Below are positions 1 through 5,271 of a stretch of DNA of 5,554 nucleotides, piece after piece. The translations under genes were made by a program, and so were the position numbers. Where the stretch lies: assembly GCA_022710245.1 (NCBI GenBank), contig JAKLHH010000592.1, forward strand, positions 1 through 5,554, in the 5' to 3' direction. Numbering within the stretch: the first letter of the stretch is position 1; every line of letters starts with the position of its first letter. The notes under the pieces were generated by a model. It saw only the letters and a list, made by a program, of their open reading frames with translations. It made no database searches and had not been told where the DNA came from. Source of the DNA: Myxococcota bacterium (GTDB lineage: Bacteria; Myxococcota; Polyangia; GCA-2747355; JAKLHH01).

Positions 1-328
1 GGGTCACGGTGCAGCTCCGGTCAGGTGCTGCGAGAGGGCCTCTGCGTACCCGTCCTCGACGGGCGGACCGAGGGCGGGACCGGAGAGCTGGGGGCCACTG
101 ACGCCGCGGCGGGAGAGCGCGCCGCGTACCGTGGACCCGACGCGCGCGCGACGGGGGCCGGCGGAGTGCCAGGGCCGCTTCTGCCTGGTGATGCCGGGGC
201 AGGAGGTGGGCTATTGCACGATCCGCGACTGCACGCTCGCCCCGGACAGCTGCCCCTCGGGCTACATGTGCATCGACGCCGGGCTCTACTCCCCCGGCGA
301 ACCGAAGATCTGCGTCAAGACCTCGTGA
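1..328 (+). CDS. 3' end of a Cys-rich secreted protein, apparent frameshift
   Basis: The 5' end lies outside the window. The C-terminal part (about 164-328, second frame) is Cys-rich, with Cys pairs in CQGRFC, GYCTIRDC and CPSGYMC and a final KICVKTS before a TGA at 326-328. This spacing resembles the small disulphide-rich modules of secreted or lipoprotein-type proteins common in myxobacteria; I cannot name a family. Upstream, the protein-like reading is in the first frame (1 to about 150), with a CSSGQV...GLCVP pattern of the same style. The two halves join if one base is removed from the G5 run at 153-157, or two bases are added in the (CG)5 run at 141-150. Without that change, the second frame is open from the window start, and a GTG at 131 could give a 65-aa product. 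The TGA lies only 10 bases before the porin start, suggesting one operon. The function is unknown. Confidence 0.6.
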   Translation, partial: GHGAAPVRCCERASAYPSSTGGPRAGPESWGPLTPRRESAPRTVDPTRARRGPAECQGRFCLVMPGQEVGYCTIRDCTLAPDSCPSGYMCIDAGLYSPGEPKICVKTS

Positions 329-330
329 GG
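327..330 (+). promoter_or_regulatory. Ribosome binding site deciding the porin start
   Basis: A GAGG motif overlaps the stop codon of the upstream gene and sits 8 bases before ATG 339. The alternative GTG at 330 would overlap this motif, so ATG 339 is the better start. The overlap of stop and binding site suggests translational coupling with the Cys-rich protein. Confidence 0.6.
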
Positions 331-338
331 TGACGTCG

Positions 339-1821
339 ATGCGTCGCACGCGCCTGCTCGCGCTCCTCGTCCTGCTCGCGCTCCTCGAGAGCCCGGCGGG
401 CGCAGCACCGCTGCCGGGCTGGGCCAGCAGCGGGGTCGGCCTGTCGGCCCCCGCCTCGCAGCCCGCCGCGACCCGGCCCGCGCTCGCGCCCGGGCTCGAG
501 GAGCTGCAGAGGGAGCTCCGCGAGGTCAAGGGGAGGCTCCGCGCCCTCGAGGACAGCGTCGCCGAGGGCGCGGCCTCCGCCGTCGAGGGCGAGGGGAAGG
601 ATCTCAACCAGCAGCGCTTCTCGATCCACGGCTTCTTCGACGTCAACTTCCAGAAGTGGTGGGTGCCGCAGAGCTCCGCCGGGGTGCTCCCCTCCGAGCC
701 CGGCTTCGTCTTCGGCAACCTCAACCTCTACCTCGACTTCAGGCCGCTGCAGTCCGTGCGCTTCCTGGCCGAGTTGCGGCTGCTCTTGAACCCCCTCGGC
801 GACGAGAAGAGCTTCGAGGTCGGTCCCCTCAACCAGGTCTACGAGCGCGTCAACGTCACCACCATGGACGCGCTCAACTACGGTCAGGCGTTCGACTACG
901 GCGCGATCCGCCTGGAGCGCGCCCTGATCGAGTGGGGGCCGGCGAGCTGGTTCGAGGCCCAGGTGGGGATCTTCCTCACGCCGTACGGCATCTGGAACGT
1001 CGACCACGGCTCGCCCACGCGGCTCGCCGTCTCGGCGCCGTTCATCTACTACATGGGCGCCTTCCCCGAACGGCAGCTCGGCGTCGTGCTCAGGTTCCGC
1101 CACGTCGTCCGCGATCTCCGCATGGAGCTCGCGCTGACGGCGAGCAACGGCCGCAATGAGAACGTGCTCAAGCCCTCCGACTGGGCCAAGTCGTTCGGCG
1201 GCAGGGCAGAGCTCGGGGGGGGTGGGCTCTGTCCGCTGGCAGGCCGGGATCTCCCTCTACGGCGGGCGCTACACCGACTACAAGAAGGTGGTGGCGAGCT
1301 CCGCGAACGGCTACGAGGTCCAGAAGCAACCCACCTTGCGCTTCAACGAGATCTCCCTCGGCGCGGACCTCCGGCTCGACGTCGCGGGCTTCGGTCTGCA
1401 GTGGGAGCTGCTGGCCAACTGGCGCGAGTTCGATCCGCGCCTGCGCCCGCCGGCGTACTACTCGGTGGCCGCCCTGCAGCCGCCCGGCATCGACACCTCG
1501 GGCGCGGTGGCGCTCGGGCTCTGCCCGGACTACGTCGGCTGGGGGACCTCCCTGCTGCTGTCCTACCGGCTGCCGATCCGCAAGCTGCCGCCGTTGACCC
1601 CTTACCTCATCCTGGTCTACCTCGACCTCGACGACAACCTGCGGATCGACAACATGATCGCCGTCGTGGGTGGGCTGAACCTGCGGCTGCATGGCGCGGT
1701 GGTGCTGAAGGCCGAGTACCAGTGGGGGCGCTGGCCCAACAAGGCGGTCACCAGCCTGATCCCCATCCTGGGGGGCGACGATATCCACCGCTTCACCTCT
1801 CAGCTCGCGGTGGCGTTCTGA
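339..1821 (+). CDS. Outer-membrane porin-like beta-barrel, frameshifted at a G8 tract
   Basis: From ATG 339 the protein starts with a signal peptide (two Arg, a Leu-rich core, an AGA-A cleavage site near residue 22). A Pro/Ala linker and a short coiled coil follow (about residues 52-75, Leu/Glu/Arg rich). From about residue 93 there are alternating aromatic and hydrophobic strands, including SIHGFFDVNF, FLTPYGIWNVDHGSP and FPERQLGVVL. The frame is lost at G8 (1215-1222, near residue 293). Removing one G joins it to the second half, which ends SQLAVAF with the C-terminal Phe typical of outer-membrane barrel assembly signals. The corrected length is about 493 aa. The architecture of coiled coil plus barrel with a GIWNxDHGSP motif resembles OprO/OprP-like porins; exact family and substrate are uncertain. 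As read, the unshifted frame gives a basic, Arg-rich, non-barrel tail ending at 1826. The adjacent PstS-like gene suggests anion or phosphate uptake, by context only. Confidence 0.8.
1215..1222 (+). repeat. G8 homopolymer at the porin frame break
   Basis: Eight consecutive G bases lie inside the porin gene, exactly where the protein-like reading moves from the third to the first frame. Seven G would give one continuous barrel reading (leucine, two glycines, then VGSVRW). The tract is either an over-called or mutated homopolymer, or a slippage site. Confidence 0.85.
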
Positions 1822-1822
1822 G

Positions 1823-2347
1823 ATGAAGGGCACGAGGCCAGGACGCCCGCCTCGGCGCGGCAGGCTCCCGGGCACGGCGCTGGCCCTGCTGCTGGTGCTG
1901 GCGCCGCTCCCGCCGAGGGCGGCGCCTCCGGCCTCGGAGCCGCTCGCCGTGATCGTCCACGAGCGACGCAAGGAGAGCAGCCTGACGCTCCGCGAGCTCC
2001 GTGATCTGTTCCTCAAGCGCCGCAGCTCGTGGTCGGACGGGACCCGCGTCCTCGTCGTCAACTGGACGGCGCGCACCGCGGTGCGTGAGGCGTTCGACCT
2101 CGCGGTCCTCAAGCTGACGCCGGACCAGTCGGCGGACTACTGGGTGGACCAGCGCATCCGCGGCTTCGGTGAGCCGCCGCCCAGCGTCGCGTCGCCGCGG
2201 CTGCTGGCCGCCATCGTCAGCAGGCAACCGACGGCGATCGCCTACCTCCCGCTCTCGCAGGTCGGCCGCGGCGTGAAGGTGCTCAAGGTGGACGGCAAGC
2301 GGCCCCAGGACGCTGGCTACCCGATCCGCTGGCGAGGCTCGAGATAA
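1823..2347 (+). CDS. Small PstS-like periplasmic binding protein (phosphate ABC transporter substrate-binding type)
   Basis: This 174-aa protein has a basic N-terminus, a hydrophobic core at about residues 15-30 and a probable signal cleavage near residue 34, so it is likely periplasmic. The mature part (about 41-174) follows the short PBP-like family annotated as phosphate ABC transporter substrate-binding protein. It opens with a strand LAVIVHE, then LRELRDLFLKRRSSWSDGTRV (the family's F-x-G/K-R-x-x-W-x-DG segment), then VREAFDLAVL, DYWVDQ, RGFGEPPP and a late AIAYLPL (the family's IGY site). It is about half the size of a classic PstS, as is usual for this family. The start ATG is 1 base after the porin stop, so translation is probably coupled; the Shine-Dalgarno match is weak. 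No permease or ATPase gene is visible, so a role as sensor or porin partner is as possible as true transport. The ligand is inferred, not shown. Confidence 0.8.
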   Translation: MKGTRPGRPPRRGRLPGTALALLLVLAPLPPRAAPPASEPLAVIVHERRKESSLTLRELRDLFLKRRSSWSDGTRVLVVNWTARTAVREAFDLAVLKLTPDQSADYWVDQRIRGFGEPPPSVASPRLLAAIVSRQPTAIAYLPLSQVGRGVKVLKVDGKRPQDAGYPIRWRGSR

Positions 2348-2558
2348 GCGACTCCGCGTTGCACCCGTCCTGGCGTTCTGGCGCGAGCGGGAGATCGACG
2401 AGCGTGGTGGTGGCCGCTCCGCCGAGTCCCACCGTCGTCGCCCGCGCCCGCGACCCTGTCGCATTGGCCGCTCGCCTGACCGGACGGTGTCTGAGCCAGC
2501 AGGAAGCGTTTCCGCGCTGACCTCTCGAGATCATCAGGCATTGCGCGATGAACACCGC
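2348..2558. other. Intergenic stretch without a supported gene
   Basis: No convincing gene is seen. The third plus frame stays open through this stretch and on into the small membrane-protein gene, but its wobble positions are mixed and the translation is Arg/Pro-rich, so I do not call it coding. No clear hairpin followed by a T-run ends the upstream operon. The remaining bases up to 2603 hold the sigma-54-like promoter and ribosome binding site described separately. Confidence 0.5.
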
Positions 2559-2574
2559 GGGCCCGGGGCTTGCA
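2559..2574 (+). promoter_or_regulatory. Sigma-54-like promoter candidate
   Basis: A GG at 2560-2561 is followed by 10 bases and a GC at 2572-2573, the strict spacing of sigma-54 promoters. The -12 element TTGCA (2570-2574) matches the consensus fully. The -24 element GGGCCCG (2559-2565) matches TGGCACG at 5 of 7 positions. The predicted start near 2585 lies about 19 bases before ATG 2604. In GC-rich DNA part of this match may be chance. Confidence 0.35.
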
Positions 2575-2591
2575 TCGTCGAGGGTCGCATC

Positions 2592-2596
2592 GGAGG
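2592..2596 (+). promoter_or_regulatory. Strong ribosome binding site for the small membrane protein
   Basis: GGAGG lies 7 bases before ATG 2604 and 4 bases before ATG 2601. The spacing favours the second ATG as the start. Confidence 0.6.
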
Positions 2597-2603
2597 ACTG
2601 ATG

Positions 2604-2747
2604 ATGAGAGAGCAGCGCGCCCGCGCCCTATCGAAGATCGAAGCCCTCGTGCTGAGCGCCACCGCGTTGGCCGTGCTGCCGCTGGCCTACGTCCTGGACC
2701 CGGACTCGATGAGCGGCGAGGCGCAGCTCGCCACCCGCCGCCGGTAG
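2604..2747 (+). CDS. Small single-pass membrane protein, 47 aa
   Basis: I do not recognise this family. The reading from ATG 2604 has a basic, amphipathic N-terminus (residues 1-12, REQRARALSK), one predicted membrane segment (about 13-31, from IEALVLSATA to LPLAYVL), then a short acidic-to-basic tail (DPDSMSGEA, ending TRRR). By the positive-inside rule the orientation is not clear, because both ends carry Arg. Support for coding is a strong Shine-Dalgarno motif at the right distance and third positions almost all G or C from 2604 to the stop. Wobble bases just upstream are mixed, so extension to the GTG at 2487 is unlikely. It stands alone between two gene groups, about 250 bases from the PstS-like gene, with a sigma-54-like promoter candidate before it. 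It may be a regulatory or stress small membrane protein; that is speculation. Confidence 0.5.
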   Translation: MREQRARALSKIEALVLSATALAVLPLAYVLDPDSMSGEAQLATRRR

Positions 2748-2880
2748 CTGGAAGGTGTCGGCGTCAAGGGCCGACAGCCGGCGAGCCGGACCGAGGCCGG
2801 CGCGGGCCAGGGCGCTGAGGTCGGCGACACCAGACGCTGACGCTCAGCGCTTACCCTCCCGGGCCGATCCGATCGATCGC

Positions 2881-2994
2881 ATGTCGGCCATCGGCTGGCC
2901 GCCGACGCTGCCGACGTCGCAGACGAGCTCCGAGGAGCAGGAGGTGACCCGGGTGCGCCTCCTCGCGGCGGTGAAGGACCTCCAGCGACGCTGA
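2881..2994 (+). CDS. Possible 37-codon small protein or gene remnant
   Basis: From ATG 2881 the reading gives a Pro/Thr/Ser-rich start (MSAIGWPPTLPTSQTSS) and a charged, probably helical end (EEQEVTRVRLLAAVKDLQRR). Third positions are G or C in nearly every codon, against about three quarters in the same frame just upstream (2755-2880). That change of codon use is the main evidence. There is no good ribosome binding site before ATG 2881. An upstream GTG at 2755 would give 79 aa, but with poorer codon use. It could be a real small protein, the C-terminal remnant of a decayed gene, or chance. Confidence 0.3.
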   Translation: MSAIGWPPTLPTSQTSSEEQEVTRVRLLAAVKDLQRR

Positions 2995-3001
2995 GGCGTC
3001 G
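2986..3001 (+). other. Hairpin over the stop codon of the 37-codon reading
   Basis: CGACGC (2986-2991) pairs with GCGTCG (2996-3001) around a TGAG loop that contains the stop codon. There is no T-run after it, so it is not a classic intrinsic terminator. Confidence 0.3.
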
Positions 3002-3041
3002 GAAGCGGCAGCAGCGAGGCAGGCACCGTGGCGATCTCCCA

Positions 3042-3066
3042 CGGCACCCGGTGCGCCGGCATTTTT
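3042..3066 (+). terminator. Weak candidate terminator before the PilZ promoter
   Basis: CGGC (3042-3045) can pair with GCCG (3055-3058). Alternatively GCAC (3044-3047) pairs with GTGC (3051-3054). Five T bases follow at 3062-3066. Both stems are short, so this is a weak call. It would isolate the PilZ gene from upstream transcription. Confidence 0.3.
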
Positions 3067-3079
3067 CTTCGCCGAGAAG

Positions 3080-3107
3080 TTGTCGCGCGGGGCTGGTTTC
3101 GTAGTAT
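3080..3107 (+). promoter_or_regulatory. Sigma-70-like promoter for the PilZ gene
   Basis: TTGTCG at 3080-3085 (4 of 6 to TTGACA) is separated by 16 bases from TAGTAT at 3102-3107 (4 of 6 to TATAAT). It lies in the most AT-rich patch of the window. The predicted start near 3114 leaves a leader of about 40 bases before ATG 3155. Confidence 0.45.
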
Positions 3108-3154
3108 TCAACTCGTAGAGATCTGGCGGCGAACTGCGCCCGGTGGGACGAGCG

Positions 3155-3475
3155 ATGGAACACTCCGACGAGAGGCGGTCTCACATCCGCGTGCCCTTTG
3201 GTGGCACCGTGCAGGTCATCCAGCACGACGAGCCGCTCCCTCCCTGCGCCTGCTTCGACATCGGTGAGGGCGGCATGCGCGTGGCCGCGGACCTGCCCCG
3301 CGAGGCGCCGGTGGAGGTGCTCTTCGCCGTGCCCTGCGCCGAGGAGATCTGCTGCGTCATCCTGATCCGCGCCGAGGTCGCCTGGGGCAAGGGGTGGTGC
3401 ACGGGCGTCCGCTTCCTCCACTCGTCGGACGAGGTGCGCGACCGCATCCGCGCCTTCGTCGAGGCCAAGGCCTGA
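3155..3475 (+). CDS. Single-domain PilZ protein, probable c-di-GMP receptor
   Basis: A 106-aa protein made of one PilZ domain. The N-terminal arginine motif RRxxxR is present (RRSHIR, residues 7-12), and the second motif D/NxSxxG appears as DIGEGG (residues 35-40), with Gly in place of the usual Ser. A late GVRF (84-87) after a Trp/Gly-rich strand also fits the family, followed by a C-terminal helix. PilZ domains bind cyclic di-GMP between these two motifs; stand-alone ones act as cytoplasmic adaptors controlling motility, exopolysaccharide or other outputs. The start is ATG 3155, with GGGA at 3145-3148 six bases upstream; a GTG at 3143 would overlap that site. The gene has its own promoter candidate and a hairpin at its stop, so it is probably monocistronic. 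Its partner is unknown. Three Cys lie in CAC and C61, and two adjacent Cys at 66-67. Confidence 0.88.
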   Translation: MEHSDERRSHIRVPFGGTVQVIQHDEPLPPCACFDIGEGGMRVAADLPREAPVEVLFAVPCAEEICCVILIRAEVAWGKGWCTGVRFLHSSDEVRDRIRAFVEAKA

Positions 3476-3492
3476 GCGAGAGCTCAGCGCTT
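3467..3492 (+). terminator. GNRA-capped hairpin at the PilZ stop codon
   Basis: CTGAGC (3472-3477) pairs perfectly with GCTCAG (3482-3487) around a GAGA loop, a stable GNRA tetraloop. After two mismatches the stem resumes as AAG (3467-3469) with CTT (3490-3492). The stem includes the TGA stop. No T-run follows, so it may protect the 3' end or act as a weak terminator. Confidence 0.4.
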
Positions 3493-3694
3493 CCATCCGG
3501 CAGCTCGACCCGCTCTGCTGTGCCGCCGGTGGCCGGCAGGTACGCCGGCGATGGCGTGCCGTCGCCGCGCCACCACTCCGACTCGGAGAAGGAGGTCTAC
3601 TCGCGGGAGCACGGCCTCGTGCCCGGCAGGTGAGCGCGGGTCATCGCCGCGGTCAGGGCGGGAAGGATGGCACGGCCAGCTCGTAGATGAGTGA
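3476..3694. other. Intergenic stretch with small dyads, no supported gene
   Basis: The first plus frame is open to a TGA at 3631-3633 and reads in part as SDSEKEVYSREHGLVPGR, but no good start supports it. The stretch also has a GC hairpin (GCCGGC at 3532-3537 with GCCGGC at 3544-3549, 6-base loop), a 13-base dyad at 3576-3588 and a perfect AAGGAGGT at 3589-3596. No promoter was recognised for the gene at 3695. Confidence 0.45.
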
Positions 3695-5269
3695 ATGCCG
3701 CGACGGAGCCCGTCCCGCGCCCCCTCCTTCTACCGGCCGCGCAGCCTCGCCGAGCTCGCCGCCGCCGTCGCGGCCGGTGACGAGGCCGCCAGCGGCGAGA
3801 CCCGCGAGCTCTGGAGCTGCTGGGACGCAGGCGCCAGCACGCTGCACCTCCCCGGGCCGCGCCTCCACCCGGCGGCGGCCGCGCTCCTCGCCCCGGCAGC
3901 GGGCACGACCCGGCTGGCGCTCGACGCGGTGATGAGGCGGCGCGCCTATGTCGACGACGACGGCGCGCTGCGGCTCTGGCCCTGGTACCCCGAGGAGGAC
4001 GAGGGCGCGAGGCCTCGCGCCGTGGCAGAGGCGGCCGCCTGCGGCCTGCCACTCCCGCGCGAGCTCCTCGACGAGCCCTTCGAGCCGGCGCACTACCTGC
4101 AGCGCTCGGGGCTCGAGGTGCTGACGGCCTGGCTCGCGAGCCGCGGGGTCGACGCCAGCGCGGCGCGCGTGGACCGCGTCCCGGTGCCGCCGCGCGCCGC
4201 CTTTCGCGACGAGCGCTTCGAGGGCGGCCTCTCCGCGCCCTCGCGAGCCGCGCAGGCGGTGAGCCGCTTGCTGCGCACCGTCCAGCTCTTCGAGTACGTC
4301 GACGACGCCGAGGAGAGGGCGCGGCTCGAGGCGCGGCTCGACGCCGACCTGGCGCGGCTCTGCGCCAGGCTCGCCGGCGAGGATGGCGAGGATGGCGAGG
4401 ATGGTTCGCCGAGCCCGGCCGCGGAAGAGCCCGAGCCGATCGCGCTCCCCCCGTCCGAGAGCGAGCAACCGCCGGTCGGGCGCGTGGTACGGATCTTCGC
4501 CGTGAAGGGCGGCGCGGTCCTCGTCACCGACGGCGCGCTCCTCGCGATCAGCCAGCGGGGGGCGCTCGTCGGGGTTTGGCCCCGCCCCCGCCCCTGCGGG
4601 GACACCTTCGCCAGGGGCGAGCTGGTCGTCGTCGACGGCAGCCACGCGCTCGACCTCGCGGCTGGCCGCTTCGTCGAGGGCGACCTCACCTGGGTCCTCG
4701 CTCGCCTCGGGCTCGACGCGCTCCCCAGCACCTGGGGACACGACGAGCGCACCGAGCCGGCGATCTCGGCCTGCGGGCGCTACCTGCTCGACGTCGACGA
4801 GTCGCCCTACATCGTGCGGCTCGCCGACGACGTGGTCGTGGCCGAGGGGCGAGGGCTGGAGAAGGCGCTCGAGCTCCCCGAGGTCAGGCCGCGGGGGAGG
4901 GGGCTGCTCGAGGCCGGCGCGGTCAGCGTCGGAGAGACCACCGTGCTCGACGGCGTGCGCTTCGTCCTGCGGAGCGGTGAGCCGCCCGTGCGCGACCCCG
5001 GACGGTCGCTGGCCTTCGCGCTGACCGGGCACGGCCGCTGGCGCTTCCTCGTCGGGGAGGTCGTGCGCGAGGGGGCGCGGCCGCTCGCCCGGGTGGGCGT
5101 GCCCGTGCTCGGAGGCGCCTTCAGCGACGACGGCGCCACGCTCTGGGCGCTGGGGGCGGACCACGCCATCCAGATCAACTGCGACGCGCGCAGGGTCACC
5201 GCGGTGCTGCCGCTCGAGCCGCTCCTCGCCGAGGCAGAGCGCGCCCTCGCGCGCGTCCGGGAGGAGTGA
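3695..5269 (+). CDS. Multidomain protein with divergent C-terminal beta-propeller; possible bpX-type component
   Basis: A 524-aa protein with no signal peptide, so probably cytoplasmic. An in-frame TGA (3692-3694) directly precedes ATG 3695, which fixes the start; the ribosome binding site is weak (GATGAG, close to the ATG). Residues about 11-225 are mixed strand and helix, beginning FYRPRSLAELAAAV, with a WPWYPEEDEG segment near 95-104 and an Arg/Leu/Glu-rich helical stretch at 186-226. A threefold GED repeat (228-236) and an acidic Pro/Ser/Glu linker follow to about 260. From about 262 there are short strands and propeller-like blades: IFAVKGGAVLVTD, AISACGRYLLDVDESPYIVRL, GGAFSDDGATLWALGADHAIQI. 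A gene for a clearer WD40-like propeller starts 2 bases after its stop. Variable N-terminal domain plus degenerate propeller, in tandem with other propellers, fits bpX proteins of MoxR-vWA-beta-propeller systems, but I see no diagnostic motif. Otherwise it is a protein of unknown function. Confidence 0.85.
   Translation: MPRRSPSRAPSFYRPRSLAELAAAVAAGDEAASGETRELWSCWDAGASTLHLPGPRLHPAAAALLAPAAGTTRLALDAVMRRRAYVDDDGALRLWPWYPEEDEGARPRAVAEAAACGLPLPRELLDEPFEPAHYLQRSGLEVLTAWLASRGVDASAARVDRVPVPPRAAFRDERFEGGLSAPSRAAQAVSRLLRTVQLFEYVDDAEERARLEARLDADLARLCARLAGEDGEDGEDGSPSPAAEEPEPIALPPSESEQPPVGRVVRIFAVKGGAVLVTDGALLAISQRGALVGVWPRPRPCGDTFARGELVVVDGSHALDLAAGRFVEGDLTWVLARLGLDALPSTWGHDERTEPAISACGRYLLDVDESPYIVRLADDVVVAEGRGLEKALELPEVRPRGRGLLEAGAVSVGETTVLDGVRFVLRSGEPPVRDPGRSLAFALTGHGRWRFLVGEVVREGARPLARVGVPVLGGAFSDDGATLWALGADHAIQINCDARRVTAVLPLEPLLAEAERALARVREE
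4376..4402 (+). repeat. Three perfect 9-base repeats encoding GED
   Basis: The unit GGCGAGGAT occurs three times in tandem and in frame, encoding Gly-Glu-Asp each time, at residues 228-236 of the propeller-like protein. Identical codons in each copy point to recent expansion. Copy-number change would preserve the frame and only alter the length of the acidic linker. Confidence 0.85.
5259..5266 (+). promoter_or_regulatory. Strong ribosome binding site for the second propeller gene
   Basis: GGGAGGAG covers the last sense codons of the upstream gene and ends 5 bases before GTG 5272. It supports the GTG start and tight coupling of the two genes. Confidence 0.65.
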
Positions 5270-5271
5270 GC

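Noticed and set aside
1168..2112. Minus-strand open frame across the end of the porin and the PstS-like gene
   Set aside because: It spans two genes recognised by family motifs on the plus strand, and its product is Arg-rich with no domain.
2346..2600. Third plus frame, open between the PstS-like gene and the small membrane protein
   Set aside because: Mixed wobble bases, an Arg/Pro-rich translation and no start with a binding site before GTG 2487; absence of stops is expected at this GC content.
2687..3496. Minus-strand open frame of about 270 codons covering the PilZ gene and upstream DNA
   Set aside because: The PilZ motifs on the plus strand are clear, and the minus translation is low-complexity.
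3607..3620. A 14-base string (GAGCACGGCCTCGT) shared with 5290-5303 at the start of the second propeller gene
   Set aside because: Both could encode EHGLV, hinting at a duplicated fragment, but the flanks do not match and a match this short in GC-rich DNA may be chance.
3667..3690. Seven-codon upstream reading (MARPARR) just before the 524-aa gene
   Set aside because: The purine-rich GGAAGG directly abuts its ATG, leaving no usable spacing, and nothing suggests attenuation.
3653..5164. Long minus-strand open frame of about 500 codons opposite the propeller-like gene
   Set aside because: It mirrors the plus-strand gene, which has better codon use, propeller motifs and a coupled neighbour. 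The minus reading is low-complexity Arg/Glu/Ala/Gly and an artefact of high GC.
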